This document shows, in pieces, positions 22,501 to 35,022 of a stretch of 64,000 nt of DNA; the first letter of the stretch is position 1, and each line of letters opens with the position of its first letter. The notes under the pieces are model-generated. The model saw nothing but the letters and a program-made list of their open reading frames with translations. It was not told the DNA's origin and searched no databases. A program made the position numbers and the translations under genes. The stretch is taken from positions 1-64,000 of the forward strand of contig CALNXK010000548.1 in NCBI GenBank assembly GCA_942486035.1. Reading direction: 5' to 3'. This stretch comes from Porites lobata (lineage: Eukaryota > Cnidaria > Anthozoa > Scleractinia > Poritidae).

Positions 22501-24683
22501 TCTAAGAGAACAAATACTTTCCAAAAATTTAGGAGAAAAGACCGTGGACTGGAAATAACTCGCTATCAATTATCCCGAAGATATCCGAATATCTCACTTT
22601 TCAAGCCCGCGTTAATTCGCTTCATTTTTGAGGGGAGCCAACATTAGCCGCGCCACTGTTATTTTTTTGCGCCTGGGTATCTCACGTTATGCTTACGCGT
22701 ATCCGCAAGTGTGTCTTACATCCTACGCTTACGTAAAGGTTATATACCTGGAACGATGGGGTATGTGATATATTCACCTGGTACCGCCCCAAGGGCTCCG
22801 TGTGTAAGACTGTTCCTTTTCAGATTTTCAATAGCAATGCAAAAAACAGTAGCTTTTAGTTAGTGCGAACGGCCTTTCCTTCTCTTTTATTTTCGTTTCC
22901 TTTTTTTCTCAAAAAACGCAGTTTTTTTTTCAAGGTGCGAGGGGCGCGATCATTGGTTTCACCGCTCCAGCGTTCCAGACGGACGCAACTATACGGCTTG
23001 CAATCTTCTTTAAAGAGTTGCTCAAAAATATGAGCGAAATTTATCTCCAAGGCAGACTCACAGCTAAAGCGCAGACGGTATGGTTAGACCTAGGTCCCCT
23101 TCGCTCCATTTCAAAATTCCCCCCCCTCCCCCTGCCAGAATCATTAGGGGCGCTTATACGGGCGCGGTTCAGTCGTACTTGACATTTTCTATCAAACTGC
23201 TCACTTTTTTCTGGCTTGACATAAGCCTATATTTTTCCCAAACGTTGCTCAGAAATGCAAAACTTGCTCGAGGTTGCCAGAACTACTGAAAGCTTTGCTT
23301 TTAACACCAGAGGTGCTCTAAAATTATGCAGGTTTTCTAGCCCCGCTATGTCCAGTTTTAAATGTTCTGCGTTTCTTCGCCCCACCCCGAAACGGGCTGC
23401 CGCCCCTTAGGGGGCGGAGGGAAGGGACGGATGGCATTTAAGACTAGGAATTAGCACTTTTTTCCCCCTAAATGTCATTTTTCTAAGGATACAAGTAAGG
23501 AATTCATAATCGTATTTCAAAATGTGTAAGCAGGCGTTTATGGAAAGTAAGAGAATGTAAGGGCCAACCACTTCATAGTCTGTTGTGGAAAATATGTTTT
23601 TTCAGTCTTACGTTTTCATAATCGCTCAAGCGGATAAGTCAGTGAAACTAAGGAGTTTGATTATTTACATGTTTTGCTTTTCTAGTTACAGAAGGCACCG
23701 CGTGAGTGTCTTTTTCGGAATGGTATCTGTCTTCAACCTGGGTCTCAAAGTCCTTTGTCACGCAATCTCATTTCGTTAAAGGCAGTAAAGGATTCGGTTC
23801 TGTTGTCAAATAATGTGAGGTAGGTCAAAACGTTTTCCTTTTTTATAGCTATAACGATTTGGTTCATGAGAAATGAGAGCATTTTAAAGAATAGCTACCG
23901 ACACTGAAGCCGTTTTGTAGATATATGATAACTGTTACAGATACGGCAAAAGTAAACAAATACGCACGTAAGGGATGTGTTGTAGTCAAGAAGTTCATAG
24001 CACACTTTCGCACAATAAAATTGCTTTTCCTTTTGAAAATTTACCACTGTGAAATCTAAAATCGTTTTTGGTGTTTAAACGGGGCGGAAAAGGGGCTAAT
24101 TTGCGCCAGAGTTTCAAAAAAAAAGTTCAGAGGTCGTAAATCACGCGAGTACCGTAAATGTTTTCCGTTGTAAAAACTCGCAGTTTCAATTGCCCAGAAT
24201 TTTATTTCACAGATTGATAGGGGAAACATTGCTCTTTCTCTGGAATACCATTTTTCTAATGAAAGCCATGTACCAGGAAGGGATTTTCGCCGTTGAAAAA
24301 TGGCAAAATTGATGGTCGCGATAATGCTGATTTAGAGGGTAATTTTGAAAAAATATTAAAAAATCAGATTGAAATCTTTTGAAATTGTAACAACGTTTAG
24401 GTAGAAAGGAAGGATCATAACATTGTCTAATGTAAGAAAAGTTATGGTATTAGTTTCCGTTTCCATTCACGAAGCGAGGGTATCAAGCACATTTTTCGGT
24501 GGTTTGAAGGCCTCTCGAAGGTGAAAATTAAAAAAAATTATTATTTTGGAAAATATTGAGTCAAACGAACTGAGTCTTGTATTTTCTAAAATAGTTTCCA
24601 AAGGGCTTTGTTGGGACAAAGTTTGGGGGATTTCGATTTTTCCATCTTGCACACCTATCCGTGGTATTTACAGAAAGTCGCTC
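19556..24683. mobile_element. 5.1-kb palindromic DNA element with TTAA target duplication (unit B only)
   Basis: Units A and C have the uninterrupted site ATTAAGTAAC. In unit B the element starts GAGCGACTTTCTG and ends CAGAAAGTCGCTC, flanked by TTAA on both sides (19552-19555 and 24684-24687). The arms are very long: about 22939-24683 is an inverted copy of 19556-20713 plus 21767-22370. TTAA duplications are used by piggyBac and Kolobok; the GAGCGAC ends do not look like canonical piggyBac ends (CCY). No transposase frame is seen, so it is non-autonomous. Confidence 0.85.
20714..21766. mobile_element. Nested Tc1/mariner- or pogo-like MITE in left arm of the palindrome
   Basis: Begins CAGTGGAACC and ends GGTTCCACCG, flanked by TA on both sides, and is absent from the matching place in the right arm (near 23560). 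The TA duplication and CAGTGGAACC ends fit the pogo/Tigger type. 1053 bp without a coding frame, so non-autonomous. Confidence 0.75.
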
Positions 24684-25794
24684 TTAAGTAACAATATTCA
24701 AGTAACTCATCGACAATTATTGTTTTTTGTAAGATATCAGGCCATCTTTGTAATATCCGGACAAGGATGTTCTTCGTAATGATTTACGTATGCTCTTTCT
24801 TTCCGGCTATTACTAAGGTACGTAAAGGAAAAAGCTATTTGAAAGACCAAAAAAAGGTTTTTCTTACAGAAATAGACCACGAGAATATGCAACAACAACA
24901 ACAATTATAATCTTTAATTTCTTAATCACGTTTTACAAGAAGTGCACTCAGTGATAAATTAATAGGCTATTATTAATAATTGTTTGCGATCCAAACAACT
25001 TTTACTTGAGAAACGACATGTGAAGTGTTACTTTTTCCTTTCTTCATGGTCTATTTTTATTACCGATGAAAAAGAATACAATTTCGGACATACGTGTTGG
25101 CCTCAGCACTTAGCTAAAGAGGCTTGAAGTGTAGGTTATCAAACTTCATTAAATTTCGGAAGTTGTTATAAAACAGACGCTAATTTTGGGGGCCGTGGGT
25201 TGAGCAGTTTTATTCTTAACGTGAGTCGCCGTTTGATTTTTACAGTATCAACATACTTAAGAAATTTCGCTGCAAAGAACACTCCTTTGTAACAGACCCA
25301 GTGAAACCCTACCGAGTGGTTTAATTCAGTCTTCCCAGTGATCATTTAGCCTCCTCAGTACCTCACAAATAATTTGTTTCTACCCGGCTAATTTTTTTTG
25401 CTTCGCCGCTCACTTTCTACATTGTACAAGACTAGTGTATTTCGTTGTTCATATTTGTTTACAAAAAGCAAAAATATAAAGTATTTATTAACATTGACAA
25501 AAAAAAATACAGAGGGTATAGGTTATTAATCTCACATTAAAAAGTGCAAGCCGTTTAGTTCTTGCTGCTACAGAAATATGTACAAGCTGTTCAAAGTTTT
25601 CATGCCGGTAAAAATGTAAGGCCTGCCCCCCTTTTATGGGAAGAACACAACTAAACAACTAAGAAGAAAACCAGTGGAAAATAAACCAACCCAGTGACGT
25701 TTTATTCGAGAGCCCAGTGAAGATATAGATTCTACTGGATCTGTTACAGAGGGCTGTCAAAGATATAAAGGCGCAAGGAGGGGATCAAGGCTTA

Positions 25795-25878
25795 ATGACG
25801 AAGATTTTAGTCCTGTTAGCCATCGTTAGCTATGCGCTTGCCTTTGGCTCTTCGAATCAACAAAGATGCAAAAAATAG
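25795..25878 (+). pseudogene. Orphan signal-peptide exon, unit B (truncated by TAG)
   Basis: ATG at 25795 opens MTKILVLLAIVSYALAFGSS, a textbook secretion signal, then NQQRCKK and a TAG where unit C has TGG (Trp). A TATAAAG lies 31 bases upstream, which is close for a promoter. The reading after the stop would continue WQATTK to a possible GTGAAA donor in phase 2, the same phase as exon 1 of the peptide gene. I cannot find downstream exons. Most likely the first exon of a dead secreted-peptide gene on the opposite strand. A short 27-residue product is possible but unlikely. Confidence 0.45.
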
Positions 25879-28800
25879 CAAACAACGACGAAGTGAAAGA
25901 AATTGCCAATAAATTTCAAGCAGAACCAACTTAAGCGGAAGATAAGAAAGGCTCATGCCAACGTAAAACGTGTTATTATGTCCCCCCTCCACCCGGGGAC
26001 CCGGTGGCAAAATTAACTTTAACGAACGGTTGTCAGCGGTGAGTGTTTCTTTACGGAAAGTCTCCAGTTTGAGCGAGCATCTGACATCACTTTAGAAAAA
26101 GGCAGAGGTTGCATTACAGATGCTAATCAGCAAAATAGAATGATTTTAAAAAGGAAGCAATTTTCATTAAGCTGGAGCCACCTCAGATGAAGGCTCATCT
26201 GAGAGAGAATTTATAGCAGAAGCCACAGACCCCTGTACAGTGGCATCTGCTCACTGGTGTTTTCACCAGTGAGGACACTGACCCCGAGGCAGACTGCAGA
26301 TACACGTGCACCATGAAGGGAGTCAAAGACTGATAACTGCTTCACATACTGCTTTAGCTATATCCTGGACTATGGTTGAACTGGGGTTGACTATGGATGG
26401 TGATTTCAAGGTGGGTGGGGATGATGTCGTGGCAGTTGGTGTGAAGCTGAATGTAGATGTTGAAGGTAAAGTGTCCTGTGCACACACGCCTGACGTGGGA
26501 AGCCAGAGGGCCCCAACCTACGTGCTGTCATTTTGGGACATAAAGGACGAGACATTGTCCGATGCGAAAGCAAAATAAAGACAAAACAAAACAGACAGCG
26601 GTCAAAGCAAGGCCAGACCCGATTAATAGGAGTGGCCTTAAGAGGCCAAATACGAAAACAATACAGCAGCACATGACAACACAGACAAACAACGTATAAA
26701 CAGCGGTGTAGCATGGCAGGGCAGAGAACACAACACATTTTCGCCATAGAGTGCTGACTATAATAAAAAATATACCGTGCCTATACACAGGCCAGTGGCA
26801 TCACGCCAGATGGGTGCCATAGAGTTATCATCATAGTCTCCAAAATAGAAAGAGCAACGACAATGTACGACCGAAATGTACGAAGCGGAGCTCTCGATAA
26901 TATTCGTTATAGTTTGTTCAAAGAAAATATAAAATCGTGTAATGCTAAGCGGCGAAGGCAACGCCGGAGAACGGTGAAAAACAACAATAGGTCTAATTAG
27001 CAAAAAACCTTTTTTGCACGTGCAGCACACTTTTTTTGTACACTTCTTTGCCTTTGTTTTGCACGACTACAACGTGAAACTTCCAGAAAATTTATGGAGG
27101 AAATGTCATACGTGTTCGCGTTCACTTTTTTTCACTGCCGCTCATTTTCACCTTGCATTGTTGGCCGCTAGCATTCCTCAATTTTGTCACCGCCGCAACA
27201 ACATTTTCATGTTGTTCTTCCAACAAAAAGTGTCTCCTTTGTTTTTTTATCTCTCGCTCTAGATCTCTGTCGCCCTTTTCTCGTTGAGCATCGCTGATCT
27301 GCCGCCTACTTTCTCTTTTCTCTGTGTTTCTCTTGCTCTATATTCAAAATTTGTGGACATGCCAATTAATCTAAGCTTAATACTTTAGAAAACACAGATA
27401 CAGAGACAATTTCCCCTTTCCGTTTTTGTCTTCATTGACTCTTTAGTTGTCTCAGACGCGGGTGGTTATGCGATTTCCCGCCAAAATAACCTCGTTTTGC
27501 ATTTGGGTTGCCATACCTGTTGACCTGTTGATTGAGTTATTTTACATTGGTTTGCCTGTGGTGCGGACGGACGGGCGGTCGGTCGGTGTACGGTCAAGTG
27601 AATACCAAATTTTCTCGGATGGGTAGTTCGCTTCGCGCGCGAGAGCTCCGCTAAAATTTCTAACACGAATTGTGAAGGATGTTGTCAGTTAATGCCATGG
27701 AATAATCCTCACAGCTGATATACTGACAAGTTAAACACTGGCAAAATTTGATAAGATAAAGTTATCATATTAATAACCATCCGACTAATCTACATAGCTT
27801 AGCCTAATGTTGGTAACTAGACCAGATTATATATTAATTGAGGACGTAAATACGCCAAGTGTTGTTGTAATATGGTCAACAAAAAAATAAATACATCGTT
27901 GATGGGCCATTCACTATTATAGGGCCAACCCACATATTAAATTCGACAAATACAATACGTAACACACTATGTAATGAAAACACCGTCAGAAGTAAATCAG
28001 ATACATGTAGACCAATTCTGAGGATCATATCGGCGATCATCTGGCCAGTGCTAGTGATAGACTAACTCCGTCGAGTGTTGAAACAATCAACAGCGATGCA
28101 GCAGTGTGGTATTACAAAATTCTCCCTGAAATATCAGCCATAAAATTCTTTATTGACCGTTCAAAACGGAACGGAAACCCAGAAGCCACGTTGTATTGAT
28201 TTAAGACAGGATCTTCTTTTTACGTCATTATCGGTTTCTATAGCTGAAGCGCAAAATTTTAATTGCGTGACGAACAGCTTTTCTCGTTTTCAAGCAGATG
28301 CAGAAGAACTGGACATTTTATTTTATCAAAATCTTATAATAAGGCCGTAAGCTATCTTTTCGTAAAATTACCGTTTTGGTCGGGTATAGAGTATAACTTT
28401 AAACTGCTTAGTATATGTTTTGTATGAAATTCTGTATTCGAGGTCTTGTCGAGTGAAGTGTGCATACGTTTTTCTTTATGTGACTGAAAAATTTGATAAA
28501 CCATGTAAGCTAAATGGAAGCTTATAAATGTATAAATAAACGTTATACGTTTTAGTCATCTTCGTTTAAGCCTATTCAACTATTTTTTTTTCCAAATACA
28601 CAAGATTTTGCATTGGCTCCGTTAGCCAAATTTTCAGCTAAAAAGAAGGTTTCAGTATAATTAAAAAACTTTCGACAAGAACGTAAACTCCATTGGAAAA
28701 AAAATGGCTTAAAGAAGTTTTAACCATCACTGAAAATGACGTTAATATGGCTTTAAGGTATTTACCTTGTTAAACGATTTTGAAACCATCTCGCATTTTT

Positions 28801-29564
28801 ATTGATCTCAATCACCGACCACTATTTCGGTCAATTTCCGGTTATCCTCGTCGTATTTCTGTAGTGATGACGAGCTGATTTTTTTGTGCTGTTTGAAACA
28901 ACGAGTTCTCAAGCCTGTAAGTAAGTTTTGAGACCTCCAAAACTTTTCAACGTTTAAATTGTTTTTTTCTTAATCCAACTCGGCCGCAGTTTTCTTATGT
29001 TTGTTTGTCTTCTTGGTGAGAAGTGACCCGCATTAGCCTTGCTTTTGCGCAAAAACAAGCGCTCGTCCTAGGCCGTCCGGGAATAGGAAACTAGCCTATT
29101 TCAAAACTGCTCATGCAACGGCAAGCAAAATTACAAGTACTCATCATTTTCAACATCTGGGCATATTGATTATTGACGCAATGACCTAATCTGACGTCAT
29201 ATTATTGAATTTATTGGCAGATTCCAAATTTCCTCAAAGTACAATTAAGCGAAAAATACCTGAATACTAAGGTATTTGATAAAATCAACAAGTTCGCTAA
29301 CATATAATAAATAACCTTTAACAATAGCAGTGATGTCATGATGGCGTCATCTATTGCTGAAAAGGGACTGAAAGCATCCGCCATCTTAGAGCGGCAACTT
29401 TGAATTACTTAAAACCCACATACATCGAGGAAATTTTAATATGAAACTTGATCTGAGTATTAAAGGATGCATAGGAAGCAAAAAATCTACAAAATATGCA
29501 ATTCCGGGAGAAATGAACACTGTTGAAAATTAAACTCAGCATGTTCCATTCGGTCATGTTTTTT

Positions 29565-30205
29565 TCTCAAAATAGTCGCTACAAAGAGACGTTTGTTCTT
29601 AGGCCATCGTAGTTTGATCAATGATAAAACACAAACAGCGGTGATAAACATTTTGAGTTTTTGCAATTCTTTAAACTTGACGTTTCGTATGCTATTCAAC
29701 ATACATTTTCAAAAGTGATCATAAGTGTCCGTTAAAGCAAATGACGAAACTACATATTTTTTACAAGAGGTCTGGAAATGAGAATAAGAATTTAAAAATT
29801 CTTAACAGTAATGAATACAAAATTTAGGCAACAGCTTTTCACTGCTGATGTTAACATTAAAAGCTGGCTTAAGGCCTTGTATAAACAAAATAAATCATGA
29901 CAAAATAGACAAAAATGTTTCCTTTAATGATAATCTGTTTTGTCAGATGCTAAGATTTCAAAAGTGATCCCATTTAATGTTATGTCCGGTGGTAGGAACT
30001 TCATGGTCAGCAATAACTGAAGAGTGATCTTAGCATCTGTAATTTTTTAATATATATTCTCGTCACTTGCTTTAATGGTCACTTAAGATCACTTTGAAAA
30101 TGTATGCTGAATAGTCAAGTCTACAAAAATGCGAAAACTCACAATGTTTATCACCGCTGTTTGTGTTTTATTTTAGTCACTACAAAGCCTGGATTTCATC
30201 AACAG
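29565..30205. repeat. Imperfect inverted-repeat element, unit B
   Basis: Unit B copy of the element at 7168-7850, with a shorter central part. Confidence 0.6.
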
Positions 30206-31670
30206 CGACAATAACTTTAATAAGATAATGCTAATGTAAATGTAATATCATAATTCCATTGGTAAGAATATAATTAAAACCTATTTTTTAGAAAAAAAAG
30301 TGCAAATTGTGAAAAACATGGCTGACAAAACTTGATTCCTATGGTAACGTCAATGCTGACGTCCATGTCACGACCACTTTAAATTAAAATGTTCTCAGAT
30401 AATTTTTAGGAAAAGTCGCTAAATTTGGTGGTCATATATAGACGGGGGTGAATAGAGGTATGTAGATCCGCCGAACCGTTATGATTTATTAACCTAATTA
30501 TATAGCTGTTAGTTAATCCGATATTGTCAGCAAAGCTATTATTAGGAACTTTAAGATCCAACGACGCGGACGGCAAAGGGAACGTCAAAAAACAATAGGT
30601 TTTTTTTAAGCAAAACAACATCTTTGCATGTGCATCACGCTTTTTTCTACATTTCTTTGCCCGTTTTTGCACAACTACGACGTGAAAATGCCTAATTTCG
30701 CGTTTTATAGAGTACGTAAACAAGCAACGGCGAAATTTTATTTCTCTTTCCGAACTTGGATATGGTCCCTAGGAATTCCATTTCAGGAGGGTTCGCCTAC
30801 ATTTGACATAGTAAGTGGTTAGGAATAATTGCGATAAAGACTGGAAGCACGCAAGTTAACTTTTTAAGCGACGTTCTCGTTGCCGGCGCGTCGTTGGATC
30901 TTAAAGTCCCTATTATTAATTTTAACGAACTGTCCAATTAAGGATTAATTTGGATAGTCTCAGATAGGGCTTTCCTTTACCAATACGCAAGCTGTCCAAT
31001 TTAAGAAAAATAAGGCAACTGGTCTGAGCCAATCAAATGTCAGAAAATACAATAGGCAATGCAAACTAGCCAATCAGCGCAAGGTCCCTGTGACAACGCG
31101 CCAAGAAAAGTTTCGTTGGCTGACACCGGTTCGTCCTCGAACACTCTTGGCTTTTTGTTGCTGTGAATGTCGTTTTGTTTTCTTGCTCAGTAGTGCTGTT
31201 TTCTTTTGGCTTCTTTTCTGGGCCATTTAAAAGCAAAGGAAAATGTATGACCAAACTGATGAAAGTTTGTATTGGAAACAATCAACGCATAGATTTCTTG
31301 AAAATGCACAAGCAGTGAAACTTTGAACCAGAATAAGAAAACATAGATACTTGTGTTTAGATGTTGGCAGTACAAAAACAAATGGACCAATTCTGCGGAA
31401 ATCGTTTGAGGCAATGAATGAATTGTTTATTTTCACTAGTTTTTGTATTTAAATTAAGTATTTGCGTTGTGGCTTTGTCTTCTTTATACTCGAAACTGCG
31501 GTTTTCATCTGTAGCACAGTATGTGTTCAGACCATTGAAGGAGCTTTCAAAATTTGAATTGGCAACAAAATGCCAAAGTATGAAACAGCAATACTAGTTG
31601 TACGTTTGTTTACTTGCAAAGAATAATTTGAATGACACTAGGAAAAGAAATCTTTTTTGGATCTTGCGTA

Positions 31671-31689
31671 TGTGTGTGTGTGTGTGTGT
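31671..31689. repeat. (GT)n microsatellite, unit B
   Basis: About 9 GT units; contracted allele of the tract at 9301. Confidence 0.9.
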
Positions 31690-31742
31690 TTTTTTTTTCA
31701 ACTACAAACGGACGGGTTCAAGTGTACAATATTTCGCAAAAA

Positions 31743-31869
31743 CTGTCCAAGTTGGAAATAATTTTTCTCAAAAAATTCCTCTGACAGCGAAATTGGACTC
31801 GGCCTACGGCCTCGTCTAATTTTGGCTGTCCTCGGAATTTTTTCATCCAATTATTTCCAAATTGGACAG
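31743..31869. repeat. 127-bp palindrome, unit B
   Basis: Same palindrome as at 9389-9515 with the same length and centre. Confidence 0.85.
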
Positions 31870-32511
31870 CATGTAGTCCTATTACATATACAAATCCGCC
31901 CCTCCATTTTCGCCTTGAATCCGAAACCCGGGCAAAAATATTTTAATTACACGCATAGACGAAAATCCACGCCCAATTTAAAATAGATGAATCCTCAATC
32001 CGCTGCAATTGCAGGATCCGAAAATCCGTTAAAATCTTGCTTAAAATCCGAAATCTGGGCAAAAATATTTTCAAACTCCACCAAACCGTTCGCCTATTCA
32101 CCCCACTCTATATAACTCCATATAATATAACTTGAACGGTTTTCAAGTTATTCAACTTTTTCGCGCGGGGGGAAATTTAAGTAGACGCAAGATGTTTTTC
32201 GCAAAAGTGATGTGGACGGTGGAGTGTTTAGCCTTTGAAATAGGACTAAAAAAAACAAACAAACAAAAAAAAAAACAAACAAATTTAGGCCAGCCGAGCA
32301 GCACTATTGAGGAGTAAATTCACCCAGTAAGGCAAGGTTTTGTGGATATTTGCATACCTACTAACGCTTATGTGAGTCATTACCCGAGGGTTTCCATGGA
32401 TTCAAATATAAATTTGGAAGAGCTCTTGTTGGTATTTTGCACTTTGCAGTATGTTGGTCCTTCTTGATTACAGATCAATTACTCCGCCTTCTGTTGGTTC
32501 ATTTCTGCTTT

Positions 32512-33479
32512 TACACAAAAAAACGTTCCTTTAGTTTGTTTACTACATGCTCTAGGCTAGAAAGTGTGCAAGGTCAGATTCGAAAACCAACTTAAAACCA
32601 CCTTTGAGAAGTGGCTAAGAAAGGTGTGAAAACGTAGTCCCCTGCCAATACTGTGGCAAGAAACCACGGGGAAATGATTTACGCAAAAAACACAACAGTG
32701 AATACATAGACTACTCCAAAGAGACTAATTTCAAAGAAAGCAGGTCAAAAAACCCAAACACATAAGCTATATTCCAATCTGAACACGTAAGAACATAACC
32801 ATAGGAAAAGAAACTATGCAAAACAAAACGAATAGCGAACACGTCAACTGAGCTGACGTACAATGCCACAAATCCCAGGCCAAAACCAAAAATAGTCCGA
32901 AACTATCCCACGAGTCTGCGCGCGCCTCTAAACTATGCCGCCAGGATATCAATTTCTGATTAATTCGTTCCCACGTCTCTCAATCGTCAGAAATGCAACA
33001 GTGATGAAAGTATCATCATGGCTTACTTGCTCAAAATATTATGAATACATGTACAGGAAGGGTCATTAAATCCATGGAATTAAGCAGTTGAGAGGTAAAT
33101 ACTTTTACGAACACATTTGATAGAGAGCAATTTCTTGAAAGCATCTAGTACTGCAACAAGAACTAAACTTGAATATTTGTAAAACTGATGTGACGTTCGA
33201 CATATACCGATCACTAGCAACTGTTACAGTCCTGGTTTAAGTCCCGTTCAGCAAATCGACGCCATGGACTGATGAGGACCAGCAGTGGACAGTCAAAAGG
33301 TAGACGAACCCTACTATACACCCATACCACAATGAATAATAACTTGAATATCGTACCCTATGTTAGCTAAGAAATAATTACAAGAAACTGATACAGAAGA
33401 GCTCAACAACGTGGTAAATGCTATTTATTATCTTATTAGATATCATTCACAGATCTTTAGCAGGCAGTCTAGTTTAATT
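32512..33479. other. ~970-bp segment in unit B (also 57936-58901 in C), absent from A
   Basis: Unit A joins GCTTTT directly to AATTTAAGATAAC. B and C carry this segment between the same flanks, with TTTA at both edges, so a microhomology deletion in A is as likely as an insertion before B and C split. It contains a short reading of the form CQYCGKKPRGNDLRKKHN at about 32643-32696 that resembles a decayed C2H2 zinc finger without its second His. No intact gene. Confidence 0.5.
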
Positions 33480-34583
33480 TAAAACATTTAAGATAACAAG
33501 CTTAATTACATCGTGTTATTGTTCGCTTTGCACTTCACTCATTTTTCATGTCAAGTTTATCTCAGTTTAAAGGGACATCTGGGCAAATCTAGAGAGGATG
33601 CAAAAATAAGAAAAATAAGAGACAAGAAAAAGAACTTACAGACAGTTTATCTCGACTGTAATCAGTTGTAATCAATTCCAGCATTGAGCGACCCTTTGGC
33701 GAAATAATTGTGTATTTATAATTCTTTTAACAAGTGATTTAAGTTAACACCGATAAAAGAAATATTGGGCGGTTGATATCGATGGAGCAACAGTGTGATC
33801 TACCAGTGATATAATGTTGCAGGAAAATACATGTCACGATTGTCTCGATTTTTCTTAAAAGTACATTGAGAATAAAAGGAATAAAACTTATTCTTAGTTG
33901 TAGTTGTTAAAATTTTTGGAACTTTGCCCCCTCCAAAAGGAAACAACAACAACAACAACAACAAACAAACAAACAAGCAAAGAGGAAACAAAAGAAAAAA
34001 ATGAAAGGAAACCAGTAATATCCATTGTTCTAAATTTATTAATTTCGGACAAGTGCCAGTTGTTAGCTGGATACGTTTAATTTCATTATTGCCAATTCAA
34101 TTGGAAGGTCTCTTCCTATTTAAGATAGTTTGAAATCCAACCCTGCAATGGGCTCGTGCGATCTTAGTTGTTCGCTCTTTTGATTGTTTGTTTGTTTTTA
34201 AGTTTTAAAATAATTACTACTACAAAATAAACTGGCGAGCGAATTGAAATCAAAACAAAGTGAAAGAATTCTTGAAAATAAGGATAAAAAATAAAAATAT
34301 AGTTAAATGAAAATAAAATAAAACTTAATATTAAAGACAAGTTTAAAATAAGGAAAAATTAAACAACTAATAAAGTGAAAATAAACCAAAAATGAAAAGT
34401 ATCGCAAAAATTCCACAAGGCTTAGACGACGCTAGGCTTATTGGATCAACAGATGGAAACTGGTCTTTTCGGGTTTTGTGAAGGAATTAGCTCTACCTTT
34501 TAGCTTGCTTATTGAAGAGTTAGTAGTCTGTTTAGGAAATGTTAGACAGACAGATACATGGATAGACAGACAGGCAAACATTT

Positions 34584-34763
<180 letters not shown>

Positions 34764-34811
34764 AGGATAGGTAGATAGATAGTTTGTTTACCGTTTTGGT
34801 CGTTTCAGTCA

Positions 34812-35022
34812 TCAACCAAAGCGGCGTCTTCGTCGACGGCTATTACGTCGGCGGAAACGTCGAATTACTCTGCGACCAACACGTCGTATGATTCTGCGGA
34901 AAATAGGATCTGAAGACTCGTTTTCTGGATTGGTCAAAGCGTTTTCTATTCCATCTTCGTTCTCCAATTCCTCACCATCGTTGTCTTCTGGCCCCATATC
35001 TTCATCTTGCAATGTTTCATCA
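34812..35022 (-). CDS. Copy 2 exon 5: terminal cassette
   Basis: Ends FG-TGA without a donor, as in copy 1. Basic segment variant IFRRIIRRVGRRVIRRF. The GATA repeat follows in the predicted 3' UTR. Confidence 0.82.

Noticed and set aside
33260..33310. Possible hammerhead ribozyme core (CTGATGAG)
   Set aside because: No GAAA partner and no convincing stem II; unit C has CTGATAAG, so the motif is not kept.
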